This document shows positions 24,387 through 34,964 of a stretch of DNA of 64,000 bases, piece after piece. This DNA is from Rhizobium redzepovicii. GTDB taxonomy: Bacteria > Pseudomonadota > Alphaproteobacteria > Rhizobiales > Rhizobiaceae. The translations under genes were made by a program, and so were the position numbers. The notes beneath the pieces were generated by a model that saw nothing but the letters and a program-made list of their open reading frames with translations, did not search any database and was not told where the DNA came from. The DNA lies in the NCBI RefSeq assembly GCF_019793435.1, contig NZ_JAILYH010000002.1, positions 310,001-374,000 on the forward strand. The letters are read 5' to 3'. Position 1 is the first letter of the stretch. Each line of letters starts with the position of its first letter.

Positions 24387-24746
24387 CTGAACAACCGATC
24401 GCTAACCGCACCTTCCCCAGAAACCACCGCCTTCGACATCGAAGCAGACTTCTTGTCGGCCATGGGGAACGCCAAACGGCTTCACATCCTGCATGTCTTG
24501 ACCGAAGGAGAAGTGTCGGTGAGCGACCTGGCCGAGGAAGTGGGATTGAGCCAATCTTCGACTTCCCAGCATCTGGCAATTCTTCGAGAACAAGGACTCG
24601 TGCAGACGCGAAGGGCTGCCCAGACGATCTTCTATTCACTTCAATCCGGCACGGCGAGGACGATGCTCGATACTCTCGCCGACATCTTCGGATCGCGCCG
24701 TCGATCCCCAGCAGAACGCGTCCAAGCCGGGCGCCTGACGAAATGA
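24387..24746 (+). CDS. ArsR-family winged-helix regulator, probably with CTG start
   Basis: Small repressor, 119 residues if started at CTG 24387. The recognisable fold begins with ADFLSAMGNAKRLHILHVLTEGEVSVSDLAEEVGLSQSSTSQHLAILREQGLVQTRR, and helix 1 needs residues upstream of the first TTG (24453) and ATG (24462). Between the preceding in-frame stop at 24372 and TTG 24453 there is no ATG, GTG or TTG, while AGGAG at 24375-24379 sits seven bases before the CTG. No cysteine occurs in the metal-sensing helix, so it is not a classic As/Cd/Zn sensor; redox or other control is possible. Likely regulates the nitroreductase gene 190 bases downstream. Confidence 0.82.
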   Translation: MNNRSLTAPSPETTAFDIEADFLSAMGNAKRLHILHVLTEGEVSVSDLAEEVGLSQSSTSQHLAILREQGLVQTRRAAQTIFYSLQSGTARTMLDTLADIFGSRRRSPAERVQAGRLTK

Positions 24747-24867
24747 CCAAGCCTCGCTCCCGCACTCGTGATTGGTCGCCAATTATCGAGGATAGGATGA
24801 CCTTGCAGCCAATCAGGTCACATCGAGCCCTGATGGACGTTTGATGTACGCCTCCTAGACCACGGTG

Positions 24868-24900
24868 TGATTACGCCTCCGTTGCGAATGGAGATAATCA
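24868..24900. promoter_or_regulatory. Interrupted inverted repeat before the nitroreductase gene
   Basis: TGATTA (24868-24873) and CTCC (24877-24880) mirror GGAG (24890-24893) and TAATCA (24895-24900). It is 38 bases upstream of the ATG at 24938 and is a candidate operator for the adjacent ArsR-type protein. The match is short, so confidence is low. Confidence 0.35.
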
Positions 24901-24937
24901 ATCACATCAGCAACGAAACGGTCAGGAAGAGGCGATC

Positions 24938-25603
24938 ATGGACGTATATGAGGCAGTCACCAGCCGACGGTCGGTGCGCGGATTCAAAGACAGGCCTGTG
25001 GCAAGGGAGATCCTTGAGCGCGTGCTGTCCGCCGCGGCTTGGTCGCCGTCGGGATCGAATATCCAGCCATGGAATACCTACGTGATGACCGGCGCGCCGC
25101 TGGCCGAGCTCAAGACATCAGCCGTCGAGCGCGTGGCCCACGGCGATGCCTGGGACAAGCGGCAGTACGAGATGTATCCTCCGGCGCTGAAGTCCCCTTA
25201 CGGGGAGCGCCGGTCCGCTTTCGGCAAGGAGCGCTACAGCGCGCTCGGCATTGCGCGCGAGGATTGGGAGGCGCGCCAGCGGGCAGCGATCGCCAACTGG
25301 AACTGCTTCGGCGCGCCCGCCGCCTTGTTCTGCTATATCGACCGTGAGCTGGGTCCGCCCCAATGGGCCGACGTCGGCATGTACCTGCAGACCGTCATGC
25401 TGCTGCTCCGCGCCGAGGGACTGCACAGCTGCCCGCAGATGGCGTGGTCACAGGTTCGCGAGACGGTCGCGGAGGTCCTGTCGCCCCCGGACGGGCTTAT
25501 CCTCTTCTGCGGCATGTCGATCGGGTACGAGGACGCCGCGGTCAGTTTTGCCCGTACGGGCCGCGCCCCGCTTGCCGAGACGGTCACGTTCGTCGACGAT
25601 TAG
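24938..25603 (+). CDS. Nitroreductase-family flavoprotein
   Basis: FMN-dependent NAD(P)H oxidoreductase of 221 residues. The N-terminal phosphate-binding motif is SRRSVRGFKDRPV at residues 8-20, with SPSGSNIQPWNTYV near 37-50 contacting flavin, and the C-terminal LFCGMSIGYED near 190. The middle insertion (RRSAFGKERYSALGIAREDWEARQRA) resembles the PnbA-like nitrobenzoate reductase subgroup. Substrates may be nitroaromatics or quinones; the native one is unknown. Followed by an FMN reductase gene 82 bases downstream that could supply reduced flavin or act in parallel. Confidence 0.92.
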   Translation: MDVYEAVTSRRSVRGFKDRPVAREILERVLSAAAWSPSGSNIQPWNTYVMTGAPLAELKTSAVERVAHGDAWDKRQYEMYPPALKSPYGERRSAFGKERYSALGIAREDWEARQRAAIANWNCFGAPAALFCYIDRELGPPQWADVGMYLQTVMLLLRAEGLHSCPQMAWSQVRETVAEVLSPPDGLILFCGMSIGYEDAAVSFARTGRAPLAETVTFVDD

Positions 25604-25685
25604 CTGCTGCGCTCAGAAGACGAGAGACCCCTTCCATGTTTCCTGCGCATGATACGTCCTATCACGCGCGATATCGGAGAACGCC

Positions 25686-26258
25686 ATGACCACGCATAAA
25701 GTCGGCTATCTCATCGGCAGCCTAGCCAAGGGCTCGATCAATCGCAAACTCGCCAAGGCGTTGGTGCGGTTCGCCCCGCCGGAACTTGAAATGTCGGAGA
25801 TATCCTTCAAGGACCTGCCGCTCTACAGCTACGACTATGACGCCGACTACCCTCCGGCCGGCAAGGCATTCAAGGCCGCAATCGCCGCCGTCGACGCCGT
25901 GCTGTTCGTCACGCCCGAATATAATCGATCGATACCCGGCGGGCTGAAAAACGCAATCGACTGGGCAAGCCGCCCCTACGGCACCAACTCGTTCACACGC
26001 AAGCCGTCAGCGGTTATCGGCACGTCGCCGGGCGCGATAGGCACAGCAGTCGCCCAGCAGAATTTGCGCAGCGTGCTCAGCTTCTGCAATTCGCCCCAGA
26101 TGAATGCCCCGGAAGCCTACATCCAGTTCACACCGGGGCTGATCACCGATGACGGCGAAGTCACGAACGAGGCCACCGCGGATTTCCTTCGCAAATTCAT
26201 GCAGGATTTCCATGTTTTCATCGCAAGGGTGCGCTCGGTCCTGCCGAAAGACGCCTAG
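25686..26258 (+). CDS. NADPH-dependent FMN reductase
   Basis: Flavodoxin-like oxidoreductase of 190 residues (FMN_red family, as in ChrR/YieF/azoreductase-type quinone reductases). The phosphate loop is GSLAKGSINRKLAKAL near residues 12-27, and FVTPEYNRSIPGGLKNAIDWASRP near 78-101 is the family signature. Likely two-electron reduction of quinones, azo or metal compounds to limit oxidative stress. Start ATG 25686 has CGGAG seven bases upstream. Convergent with the enolase-superfamily gene across a hairpin terminator. Confidence 0.94.
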   Translation: MTTHKVGYLIGSLAKGSINRKLAKALVRFAPPELEMSEISFKDLPLYSYDYDADYPPAGKAFKAAIAAVDAVLFVTPEYNRSIPGGLKNAIDWASRPYGTNSFTRKPSAVIGTSPGAIGTAVAQQNLRSVLSFCNSPQMNAPEAYIQFTPGLITDDGEVTNEATADFLRKFMQDFHVFIARVRSVLPKDA

Positions 26259-26266
26259 ACGACGTT

Positions 26267-26315
26267 TAAAAGGAACTGGCCGCTCCCATGCGGCAGCAGC
26301 CAGTTTCCATTTTTC
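26267..26315. terminator. Bidirectional terminator between convergent genes
   Basis: Stem GGAACTGGC (26272-26280) with GCCAGTTTCC (26299-26308, one bulge), inner GCCGC/GCGGC pairing, followed on the plus strand by ATTTTTC and preceded by TTTAAAA, giving a T tract on the minus strand too. It lies between the FMN reductase and enolase-superfamily genes. Confidence 0.75.
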
Positions 26316-26326
26316 GAGCTACGTCT

Positions 26327-27514
26327 TTAAGCGAAAGCGTAGGAACCGTCTGGCCGCTTCGGCACCCGTCGCTGCCAGTGGATGTAGCCTTCCTCCTCCA
26401 TTGCCTTCTCGTCCATCTCGACGCCCCAGCCGGGCCGATCCGGGCGCAGTTCGAGGTAACCGTCCTTCGGCAGATAGGGATCGACGACGTAGCGGGTTTC
26501 CCCTTCCCGCTTCTCGATATCGTTGCCGCCATAGACATAGGCCTGGCCCTTTGGCAGCCGGTATTCGAGGATGCGGAAGTTCTGCGCCGCGGCCGAAAAA
26601 TGCACGTTGACCGCCGTTGCCAGCGGCCCCATCGGATTGTGCGGCGCCACGCCGACGAAGAAGGCTTCGGCAAGTGTCGCAATGCGGCGCATTTCGCTGA
26701 TGCCGCCGACGACGCAGATATCCGGCTGGATCAGATCGGCGCCCTTGACCTGCAACAGCCGTAGGAACTCGTTTCTGCTGTAAAGCGATTCACCGGTGGC
26801 GAGCACGCAGTTGAGCCCCTGTTTCAGATCGCCCCAGGCCTCGATGTTTTCAGGCCGCAGCGGCTCCTCGAAAAACAGCGGATCGTAGGGCGCCAGCGCG
26901 TTGCCGAGCTGGCGCGCGGCGATCGGCTCGAAAATCTTGGCATGGGCGTCGAAGGCGATCTCGTATTCGTCGTTGACCGTTTCGCGCAGCGAGCGGAAAT
27001 AATCCGCCGAGGCTTTGACGACATTGCCCCAGCGATTGGCGTGCATGTCGATCCGCCAGGGGCTGAGCTTGAAGGCGGTCAACCCCCATCCCTCCTTCAG
27101 GCGATCGAACTCGTCGCGGGCCGCCGGCGCATCCGGCGCGGTGTAGACCCCGGCATAGACCTTGATGCGGTCGCGCACCTCGCCGCCGAGCAGCTTGTAG
27201 ACCGGGACGTTCGCCGCCTTGGCCGCCAGATCCCACAGGCAGTGATCGAGCGCGGAGATAGCGGCAAGGCCGAGCGCGCCCGGCGGGAAACGGCTTTGCT
27301 GGATCAGCAAGTTGACGAGATAGTCGACCCGTGTCGGATCCTGGCCGGCCACAAAGGCATAGAGGTAATCGAGCAGCGGCGGCAGTGCCTTGTCGGGGCC
27401 GTGATTGTAGCATTCGCCCCAGCCGGTCAGCCCGTCATCGGTATCGAGCGCGACGATCACGCGCGGACGGTCCTTGTCGCGGGTCATGAAAACCCGCATG
27501 CGGTCGATCTTCAT
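26327..27514 (-). CDS. Enolase-superfamily sugar-acid dehydratase (first of two)
   Basis: Mandelate racemase/muconate lactonizing enzyme family member, 395 residues from ATG 27514 (27517 also possible; AAGGA spacing favours 27514). Metal ligands are visible as Asp in AFDAHAK near 205, Glu in FFEEPL near 232 and Glu in ATGESL near 258, with His in VAPHNPMGP near 308 as probable acid/base. These enzymes abstract the proton alpha to a sugar-acid carboxylate and expel water. Last gene of the minus-strand transporter operon, nine bases... from the second dehydratase. With uronate dehydrogenase and lactonase encoded opposite, an aldarate or aldonate substrate is likely; which one cannot be read from sequence. 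Confidence 0.92.
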   Translation of the reverse strand: MKIDRMRVFMTRDKDRPRVIVALDTDDGLTGWGECYNHGPDKALPPLLDYLYAFVAGQDPTRVDYLVNLLIQQSRFPPGALGLAAISALDHCLWDLAAKAANVPVYKLLGGEVRDRIKVYAGVYTAPDAPAARDEFDRLKEGWGLTAFKLSPWRIDMHANRWGNVVKASADYFRSLRETVNDEYEIAFDAHAKIFEPIAARQLGNALAPYDPLFFEEPLRPENIEAWGDLKQGLNCVLATGESLYSRNEFLRLLQVKGADLIQPDICVVGGISEMRRIATLAEAFFVGVAPHNPMGPLATAVNVHFSAAAQNFRILEYRLPKGQAYVYGGNDIEKREGETRYVVDPYLPKDGYLELRPDRPGWGVEMDEKAMEEEGYIHWQRRVPKRPDGSYAFA

Positions 27515-27526
27515 CATTCTGTCCTT

Positions 27527-28734
27527 CTAGCGATTGAAATAGCTGCGGCGCGCTACGCGCGCCTGCACGTAGACATGCTCTTTGTCGGTTCCGGGATTGT
27601 AGGCGCCGGCAGCTTGCGGCACCGAGACGTTGCCGCCGCTCGGGAAGCGCGACACGAATTCCTCGTCGATATCGCAGCCGAGCCCCGGGCCGTCAGGAAC
27701 GGCGATCAGGCCGTCGACCTGCTGCGGATGCGGCACGATCGTCTGGCGTCGGCCGTCCCAGTCATCGTCGAGGCGCTCGAGAATGAGGGCGTTCGGAATG
27801 GCCGCCAGCAGATGGAGAGCCGCATATTCCGCCACCGGCCCCAGCGATCCGGAATGCGGCGCCATCTGGATATGATGGGCCTCGGCCATGGCGGCGATCT
27901 TCTTCATCTGGGTGATGCCGCCGGCCCGCCCGGTATCCGGCTGGATCACGTCGACCAGTTCCTTCTCGATAAGCTCGCGCTCGCCGAAGATGGTCGCCGA
28001 ACGCTCGCCGGCCGCAAGCGGCACATGCGCTGCGTCGCGAATGCGGCGGTAGCCGTCGAAATTCTCCGGCGCGATCGGATCTTCTACCCACATCAGCTCA
28101 TAGGGTTCGAGCGCCCGCACCAGCCGGCAGGCATCCGCAGGCGTCAGCCATGGCGGCCCATGCAGATCGATGGCGATATCCATGTCGTCGCCGACGGCAT
28201 CGCGCAGCGCCGCGACCTTGCGGACCGGGTCGGCGACGCCGCCGCACTTGATTGCCTTGATGCCGCGCGCCTTGAGCGCAAGCGCCCGCTCGGGCGTATT
28301 GGCATGCGAATAGATCGGGATCCGGTCGCGCACCTTGCCGCCGAGCAGCATCCAGACCGGCACGCCAAGCGCCTTGCCCTTGATGTCCCACAACGCCATA
28401 TCGATCCCGGTCATTGCACCGCCGCCGACCGTTCCAAGCATGCCGTGCCCCATCATGGTGATATGCATCTTCTGCCAAAGCCGTTCGATATGAGCCGGAT
28501 TCTCCCCGATGAGGAGAGGCGCAAGGTCGTGGATCGCCGTCTCGACGACACGCGGCCAGCCCGAGCATTCGCCGATGCCGGTAATGCCCTCATCGGTATC
28601 GATTTTCAGAAAAAGCCAGTTCCGGGTGCCTCCGAATTGCTTAGAGGTAGCGCCGCCGGGACGATGATCGGAAGCCCAGTTGGAAGGGTCGGGCTGACCG
28701 ACTTGCATGAGAAATGTGCGGATTCCGGTGATTT

Positions 28735-28738
<4 letters not shown>
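27527..28738 (-). CDS. Enolase-superfamily sugar-acid dehydratase (second of two)
   Basis: Mandelate racemase/galactonate dehydratase-like enzyme of 403 residues. The ATG at 28738 (MKITGIRTFLMQVG) overlaps the ATPase stop as ATGA. Features: IALWD-type text in GIDMALWDIKGKALGVPVW near 128-146, Asp in IAIDLHGPPW near 206, Glu in MWVEDP near 232, Glu in LAAGERSA near 258 and His in MAPHSGSLGP near 310. The Glu-Asp-Pro replacement for Glu-Glu-Pro is seen in galactonate dehydratase relatives. It is divergent in sequence from its neighbour, so the two enzymes probably handle different epimers or successive acids of the same diet. Confidence 0.92.
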
Positions 28739-30486
<1,748 letters not shown>

Positions 30487-30493
30487 GCCGGCC

Positions 30494-31615
30494 TCATTTA
30501 TTGTAGGGATCGGCCGCATCGCGCAGGCCGTCGCCGAGAAGGTTGAGCGCCATCACGGCAACGACGACGGCGCAGCCCGGCATGAAGAGCCAGGGTGCCG
30601 TGGCGATCGAACGAATGTTCTGGGCCTCGCGCAGCAGCACGCCCCAGGAGATGGTCGGCGGCTGCAGACCGAGCCCCAGGAACGAAAGCGAGGTCTCGGC
30701 CAGGATCATCGCCGGCACGGCAAGGGTGATCGACGCGATGATGTGGCTCGCGAAGCTCGGCAGCATATGGCGGAAGATGATGCGTCCTTCACGAACGCCG
30801 TCGAGCCTGGCGGCAGCGACGAATTCCTCGGTGCGCAGGGACAGGAAGCGGCCGCGAACGACGCGGGCGAGCTGCGCCCAGCCGGTCAGCGACAGGATGA
30901 TCGTGATCATCATATATTGCAGCGTCGCCGGCCAATCCTGCGGCAGGGCCGCGGCCATCGCCAGCCAGATCGGGATCGTCGGCAGCGACAGCACGAAATC
31001 GATTAGCCGCTGCATGAAGAAATCGATGCGGCCGCCGTAATATCCCGAGATGCCGCCGATCACGATGCCGAGCATCAACGACAGGAAGACGCCGACGAGA
31101 CCGATCGACAGCGAAACCTGCGAGCCTTGCACCGTTCGGCTGAAGACGTCGCGCCCTAGCCGGTCGGCGCCGAAGAGAAGCAGCGGCGTGGTCTTGTCGG
31201 GCGAGGCGATCAGATGGATGTTTGTGTTGAAGAGGCCAAACACGGAATATTCATAGCCGCGCCCGAAGAACTGGACGTCGACACGCTTTGTCGTGTCTTC
31301 CTTGAAGATGGCGGCCAGCGTTTCCGGATCGCGGGTCAGCTTCATCGGATAATAATGCGGACCGAAAGAGAACCCGTTCTCGGTATCGATCAGATGCAGT
31401 TTCTGCGGCGGGTGAAAGGTCGCCCGCGCATTTTGCAGGTTCGGATCGTTGATGGCGAAGAAGCCGGGCACCAGGGCAACGATATACATCATCACGGTGA
31501 CGACGAGCGCCACCATGGCCAGCCGGTGCCGGCGGAAAGCCCACCAGATCAGCTGCCATTGCGATGCGACGGCGGCGCGATCCGGCTGAATATTTGTAAC
31601 GGCAATGTCGGCCAC
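30494..31615 (-). CDS. Peptide-type ABC transporter permease, DppC-like
   Basis: Inner-membrane permease of 373 residues, longer than most DppC proteins (about 300) because of an extended periplasmic loop after the first membrane segment (FAINDPNLQNARATFHPPQKLHL to about residue 145), a feature of oligosaccharide-type members. The binding-protein-dependent motif is near VAAARLDGVREGRIIFRHMLP. GTG start at 31613-31615 with perfect AGGAG six bases upstream. Ends eight bases before the ATPase start. Confidence 0.93.
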   Translation of the reverse strand: MADIAVTNIQPDRAAVASQWQLIWWAFRRHRLAMVALVVTVMMYIVALVPGFFAINDPNLQNARATFHPPQKLHLIDTENGFSFGPHYYPMKLTRDPETLAAIFKEDTTKRVDVQFFGRGYEYSVFGLFNTNIHLIASPDKTTPLLLFGADRLGRDVFSRTVQGSQVSLSIGLVGVFLSLMLGIVIGGISGYYGGRIDFFMQRLIDFVLSLPTIPIWLAMAAALPQDWPATLQYMMITIILSLTGWAQLARVVRGRFLSLRTEEFVAAARLDGVREGRIIFRHMLPSFASHIIASITLAVPAMILAETSLSFLGLGLQPPTISWGVLLREAQNIRSIATAPWLFMPGCAVVVAVMALNLLGDGLRDAADPYNK

Positions 31616-31624
31616 GTGAGGCTC

Positions 31625-32611
31625 CTATTCCAACCGGATGCGGGGATCGACCAGCGCAAGCAGGATATCGCTGATCAGAGAGCCTATCAGCGTCAGCGCA
31701 CAGATCAGCAGAACGAAGGCACCCGCCAGATACATGTCCTGGGCCATCAGCGCCTGCAGCAGCAGGGGTGCGGCCGTCGGCAGGTTGAGGACGATCGCGA
31801 CGACGACCGAGCCGGAGATGAGGTTGGGCAGCAGCCAGGCAATGGTCGAGATGAACGGGTTGAGCGCGATCATCATGGGGTATTTCATCAGCAGCCGGAA
31901 TTCCGACAGACCTTTTGCCCGTGCGGTGGTCACGTAAGGCTTCGGCAGTTCATCGAGCATGTTGGCGCGCATGACGCGGATGAGGCTTGCTGTCGACGAG
32001 ACGGCAAGAATGATGACGGGAAGCCAAAGATGCGAGAAGAGGTCTACCATCTTGGCGAAGCTCCAGGACGCGTTCTCGTATTCCGGCGAAAACAGCCCGC
32101 CGACATCCTGTCCGAATTCGACCGCCGCGATATACATCAGCACCAGCGCCAGCAGGAAGGACGGAACGGCCAGGCCGAAGAAGGTGAAGGCGGTGAAGAA
32201 ATAGTCGCCTATCGAATATTTGCGCACGGCGGAATAGACGCCGATCGGCAGCGCAATCGCCCAGGTGGCGATCAATGTCGACAGAGCCAGAATAAGCGTC
32301 AGCGCCATGCGCTCCCAGATGAGATCCGAGACCGGCTGCTGCCATTCGAAGGAGATGCCGAAATCACCGCGCGAGAGGATGCCCCATATCCATTTGAAAT
32401 ATTGGATGAGCATCGGATCGTCGAGGCCGAAACGCTCACGCAATTGCGCCGCCGTATTCTGATCGACGATCTCGTTGGAGGCTGCCAGCGTCGCGATATA
32501 GGTGGTGACATAGTCGCCGGGCGGCAGCTGGATCAGCACGAAAGCCAGGAAGCTGACGGCAAAAAGCGATGGAATCATCCATAGCAAGCGTTTGGCGATG
32601 AAGACCAGCAT
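31625..32611 (-). CDS. Peptide-type ABC transporter permease, DppB-like
   Basis: Inner-membrane permease of 328 residues from ATG 32611 (MLVFIAKRLLWMIPSLFAVS), preferred over 32626 because AGAGG lies five bases upstream and homologous proteins start with this membrane segment. Six membrane segments and the motif YVTTARAKGLSEFRLLMKYPM near 215-235. It lies downstream of the binding-protein gene after two strong hairpins and nine bases before the DppC-like gene. Confidence 0.93.
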   Translation of the reverse strand: MLVFIAKRLLWMIPSLFAVSFLAFVLIQLPPGDYVTTYIATLAASNEIVDQNTAAQLRERFGLDDPMLIQYFKWIWGILSRGDFGISFEWQQPVSDLIWERMALTLILALSTLIATWAIALPIGVYSAVRKYSIGDYFFTAFTFFGLAVPSFLLALVLMYIAAVEFGQDVGGLFSPEYENASWSFAKMVDLFSHLWLPVIILAVSSTASLIRVMRANMLDELPKPYVTTARAKGLSEFRLLMKYPMMIALNPFISTIAWLLPNLISGSVVVAIVLNLPTAAPLLLQALMAQDMYLAGAFVLLICALTLIGSLISDILLALVDPRIRLE

Positions 32612-32642
32612 GGGCGCCTCTTGCATTGAACGCTGCCTTCCG

Positions 32643-32722
32643 TGCCTTGCCGGCTGTCAGGGCCGGCAAGGCATCTCGGAGGGCGAACCGAAAGAAGGCG
32701 CCGTACCGTCAGGCACGGCGCC
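32643..32722 (-). terminator. Two tandem hairpins between binding-protein and permease genes
   Basis: Hairpin A: perfect 12-base arms TGCCTTGCCGGC / GCCGGCAAGGCA at 32643-32654 and 32662-32673, 7-base loop. Hairpin B: 8-base arms GGCGCCGT / ACGGCGCC at 32697-32704 and 32715-32722. Both lie in the 3' region just after the binding-protein stop. Without T tracts they probably stabilise the upstream mRNA or reduce read-through. Confidence 0.65.
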
Positions 32723-32733
32723 GGAGATCCAAA

Positions 32734-34671
32734 TCAGCTCGTGAAGGTGAACTGCTGCGGCAGCGCGGGCCCCGGATTGGGCCAGGACCAGCTGTCCGGC
32801 TCCTTTTCGGGAACATTGCGCAGGTTGTTGCGGATGATGCCGAAGCCACCGACGGCAAGGCAAAGCCCGACGGTCTCGAATTCCTCCGCGGCGATATCGA
32901 AGATCTGCTTCATGACCGCACCGCGCTTGTCGAGATCGGCCGTCGAACGCGCCTCGTCGAAAAGCTTCATGCGCTTCTTCTGGCTCTCCGGCGGTTCTTC
33001 GCCGCGTGCACCGTTGGAGGTGTACCACAGCGTCCACGGAATGGCGTAACGCGAGCCTTGCGGATGGAAGGCGAAGAAATCGCGCGGATCGAGCATCGGA
33101 TCGAGACCGCCGGGGCCCGGCCATACCTGCGCATCGTGGGCATTGTCGTCGCCGCGGGTGTAATAAAGCGCCCGTTCGATGGTGTTGACCTTCATGTCGA
33201 TGCCGATCTGGGCCCAATGCGTCTTGACCAGCTCGAGTGCGTCGACGAGGTCGGGATAGAGCGTCGGAATGACGTCGATCGAGAAAAACACCTTCTGGCC
33301 GTCCGGCCGGAGGCGGAAACCGTCGCCGCCCTTCTTGTAGCCGGCCTGATCGAGCATCGCGCCTGCCTTGTCGGCGTCAAATTCGGTGAACTGGCGCGCG
33401 TATTTCTCGTTGTACCAGGGATGGGTCGGACGCGGTCCGGCCTGGTAAGGCTCGCTCTGTCCGAAATAGACGATATCGATAAGCTCCGGACGATTGATGC
33501 CGATCGATAGCGCCTGCCGGAACGATTTATCCGCAAACATCTTGCGCATGGCAGGATCTTTGTGGGTGATGTTGAAGTAGATCTGGCACTGCTGCGAGGC
33601 TGAAGGCACGAGCGTCAGCAGACGATAATCGCCCTTCTGCATGTTCTGGGACAGCGTCGGCTTGTTGGCAAGCACGCTGATATGGCGCTCCTGGATGTCG
33701 ATCTTGCCCGAGATGACGTTCAGCATCAGCGATTCGACGTCCTGCGAGATGCCGAAGTTGATCTCATCGATATAGGGAAGCTGATTGCCCTCGGTATCGA
33801 CCTGCCAGAAATAAGGATTCCGGGTCATCACGACGCGGGTGGCGCCACCGACATAGGGCTCCTTGACCACCCATGGATCGAGCGTCGGCTTGTCGACATT
33901 GCCCCATCGCGTCGGAATCTCGATGTCGCCGCAGCGGCTGCGGAACAGTTCCGTCCAGCTGGTGACGCCGGCTTTCTTCGCATCGGCCTCGATATTGGGA
34001 TTATATTTCGGCAGGAACTGGCTGCAGTAGTGCTTCGGAAAGAGCGTCGGATGCTGACCAAGCGGCGTGGCGAGGTTTTCCAGGTAAAGGGCGTTGGCCG
34101 CCGCAAAGGTGAACCTGACCGTATAATCGTCGACCTTCTCGACGGTTACCGGCTTGCCGGCGACAGCAAGCTGCGCCGGTGTCGCGCTGTAGAGCTCGGT
34201 GTTTTTGACGCAGTCTTCGATCGCGAAAACGACGTCATCGGCGGTAAAGGGATGACCGTCCGACCAGCGCACGCCTTCGATCAGATGGAAGGTGAATTGC
34301 GTCGCGTCGTCGCTGACTTCCCAGCGCTCGGCGAGGTTCGGCTCCACAGCGGTAAATTCGAGGTTCCAGCGCACGAGGCTCTGGTTGCCGACCATGCGCA
34401 GAATGCCGTTATGGTCGGATGAACCGCGAAGGCCGCGGCGCAGAGAGCCGCCATAGGTGCCGACTTTTTCGAACGGCTTGACCACCATCGGCTTCTTCGG
34501 CAGGCGCTCGGCGAGCGGCGGCAGTTTTCCATCTTTCACAAGTTGTGCAAGTGCGGGCGCCTCGCCGCCTGCGGCGAAAGCGCGGCCCGCGATGGACAGC
34601 GCCGCTGCACCGGCCATGCCGCCAAGCACGGCGCGGCGGGTAACGCCGCGCGACAGAATTTCATTAGGCAT
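32734..34671 (-). CDS. Family 5 extracellular solute-binding protein with Tat signal
   Basis: Large periplasmic binding protein of 645 residues, longer than DppA (about 530) and typical of the oligosaccharide/large-ligand branch. A twin-arginine motif TRRAVLGGMAGAAALSIAG (residues 11-29) precedes cleavage near AFAAGG. Family 5 text: YEVSDDATQFTFHLIEGVRWSDGHPFTADDV (split by variation) near 110-145 and LTLVPSASQQCQIYFNITHKDP near 330. First gene of the minus-strand arm, followed by two hairpins and the membrane components. Ligand may be an oligomer of uronic acids given the divergent catabolic genes; this is inference. Confidence 0.92.
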   Translation of the reverse strand: MPNEILSRGVTRRAVLGGMAGAAALSIAGRAFAAGGEAPALAQLVKDGKLPPLAERLPKKPMVVKPFEKVGTYGGSLRRGLRGSSDHNGILRMVGNQSLVRWNLEFTAVEPNLAERWEVSDDATQFTFHLIEGVRWSDGHPFTADDVVFAIEDCVKNTELYSATPAQLAVAGKPVTVEKVDDYTVRFTFAAANALYLENLATPLGQHPTLFPKHYCSQFLPKYNPNIEADAKKAGVTSWTELFRSRCGDIEIPTRWGNVDKPTLDPWVVKEPYVGGATRVVMTRNPYFWQVDTEGNQLPYIDEINFGISQDVESLMLNVISGKIDIQERHISVLANKPTLSQNMQKGDYRLLTLVPSASQQCQIYFNITHKDPAMRKMFADKSFRQALSIGINRPELIDIVYFGQSEPYQAGPRPTHPWYNEKYARQFTEFDADKAGAMLDQAGYKKGGDGFRLRPDGQKVFFSIDVIPTLYPDLVDALELVKTHWAQIGIDMKVNTIERALYYTRGDDNAHDAQVWPGPGGLDPMLDPRDFFAFHPQGSRYAIPWTLWYTSNGARGEEPPESQKKRMKLFDEARSTADLDKRGAVMKQIFDIAAEEFETVGLCLAVGGFGIIRNNLRNVPEKEPDSWSWPNPGPALPQQFTFTS

Positions 34672-34964
34672 CGAGTTCCTCCCTTTCTATGCCGACGCAA
34701 CTTTTGAGCCGGCTGATGCGGCGGGCTCCCGACCTGCCGCTGCGCCCTCCTCGGCGCCCGGACGGAACCATAGACACGTTCCCAAATGATTACAAGAGTT
34801 GACAGATAATTACAAATTTTGTAGCGATGCAGCATGAAAGCTTGAATTACACGCCTTAAAACCTAGGCTTGAGCACACAAAAGACGCCAATCTGTCAGAA
34901 TCTGTGCATCGCATTGAAATGTCGTTGGCGGACAACTGCCTGACGTTCAGAGAAAAGGACGATA
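34672..34964. promoter_or_regulatory. Divergent control region of the uronate cluster
   Basis: 293 bases between the family 5 binding protein and the GntR regulator, locally AT-rich. It holds the dyad TACAAA-T-TTTGTA at 34811-34823, TTGACA at 34799-34804, and three copies of ATTACA (near 34789, 34809 and 34855). The dyad and the repeated ATTACAA are candidate operators for the GntR protein encoded 140 bases away. I could not fix -10 elements with confidence. Confidence 0.5.
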
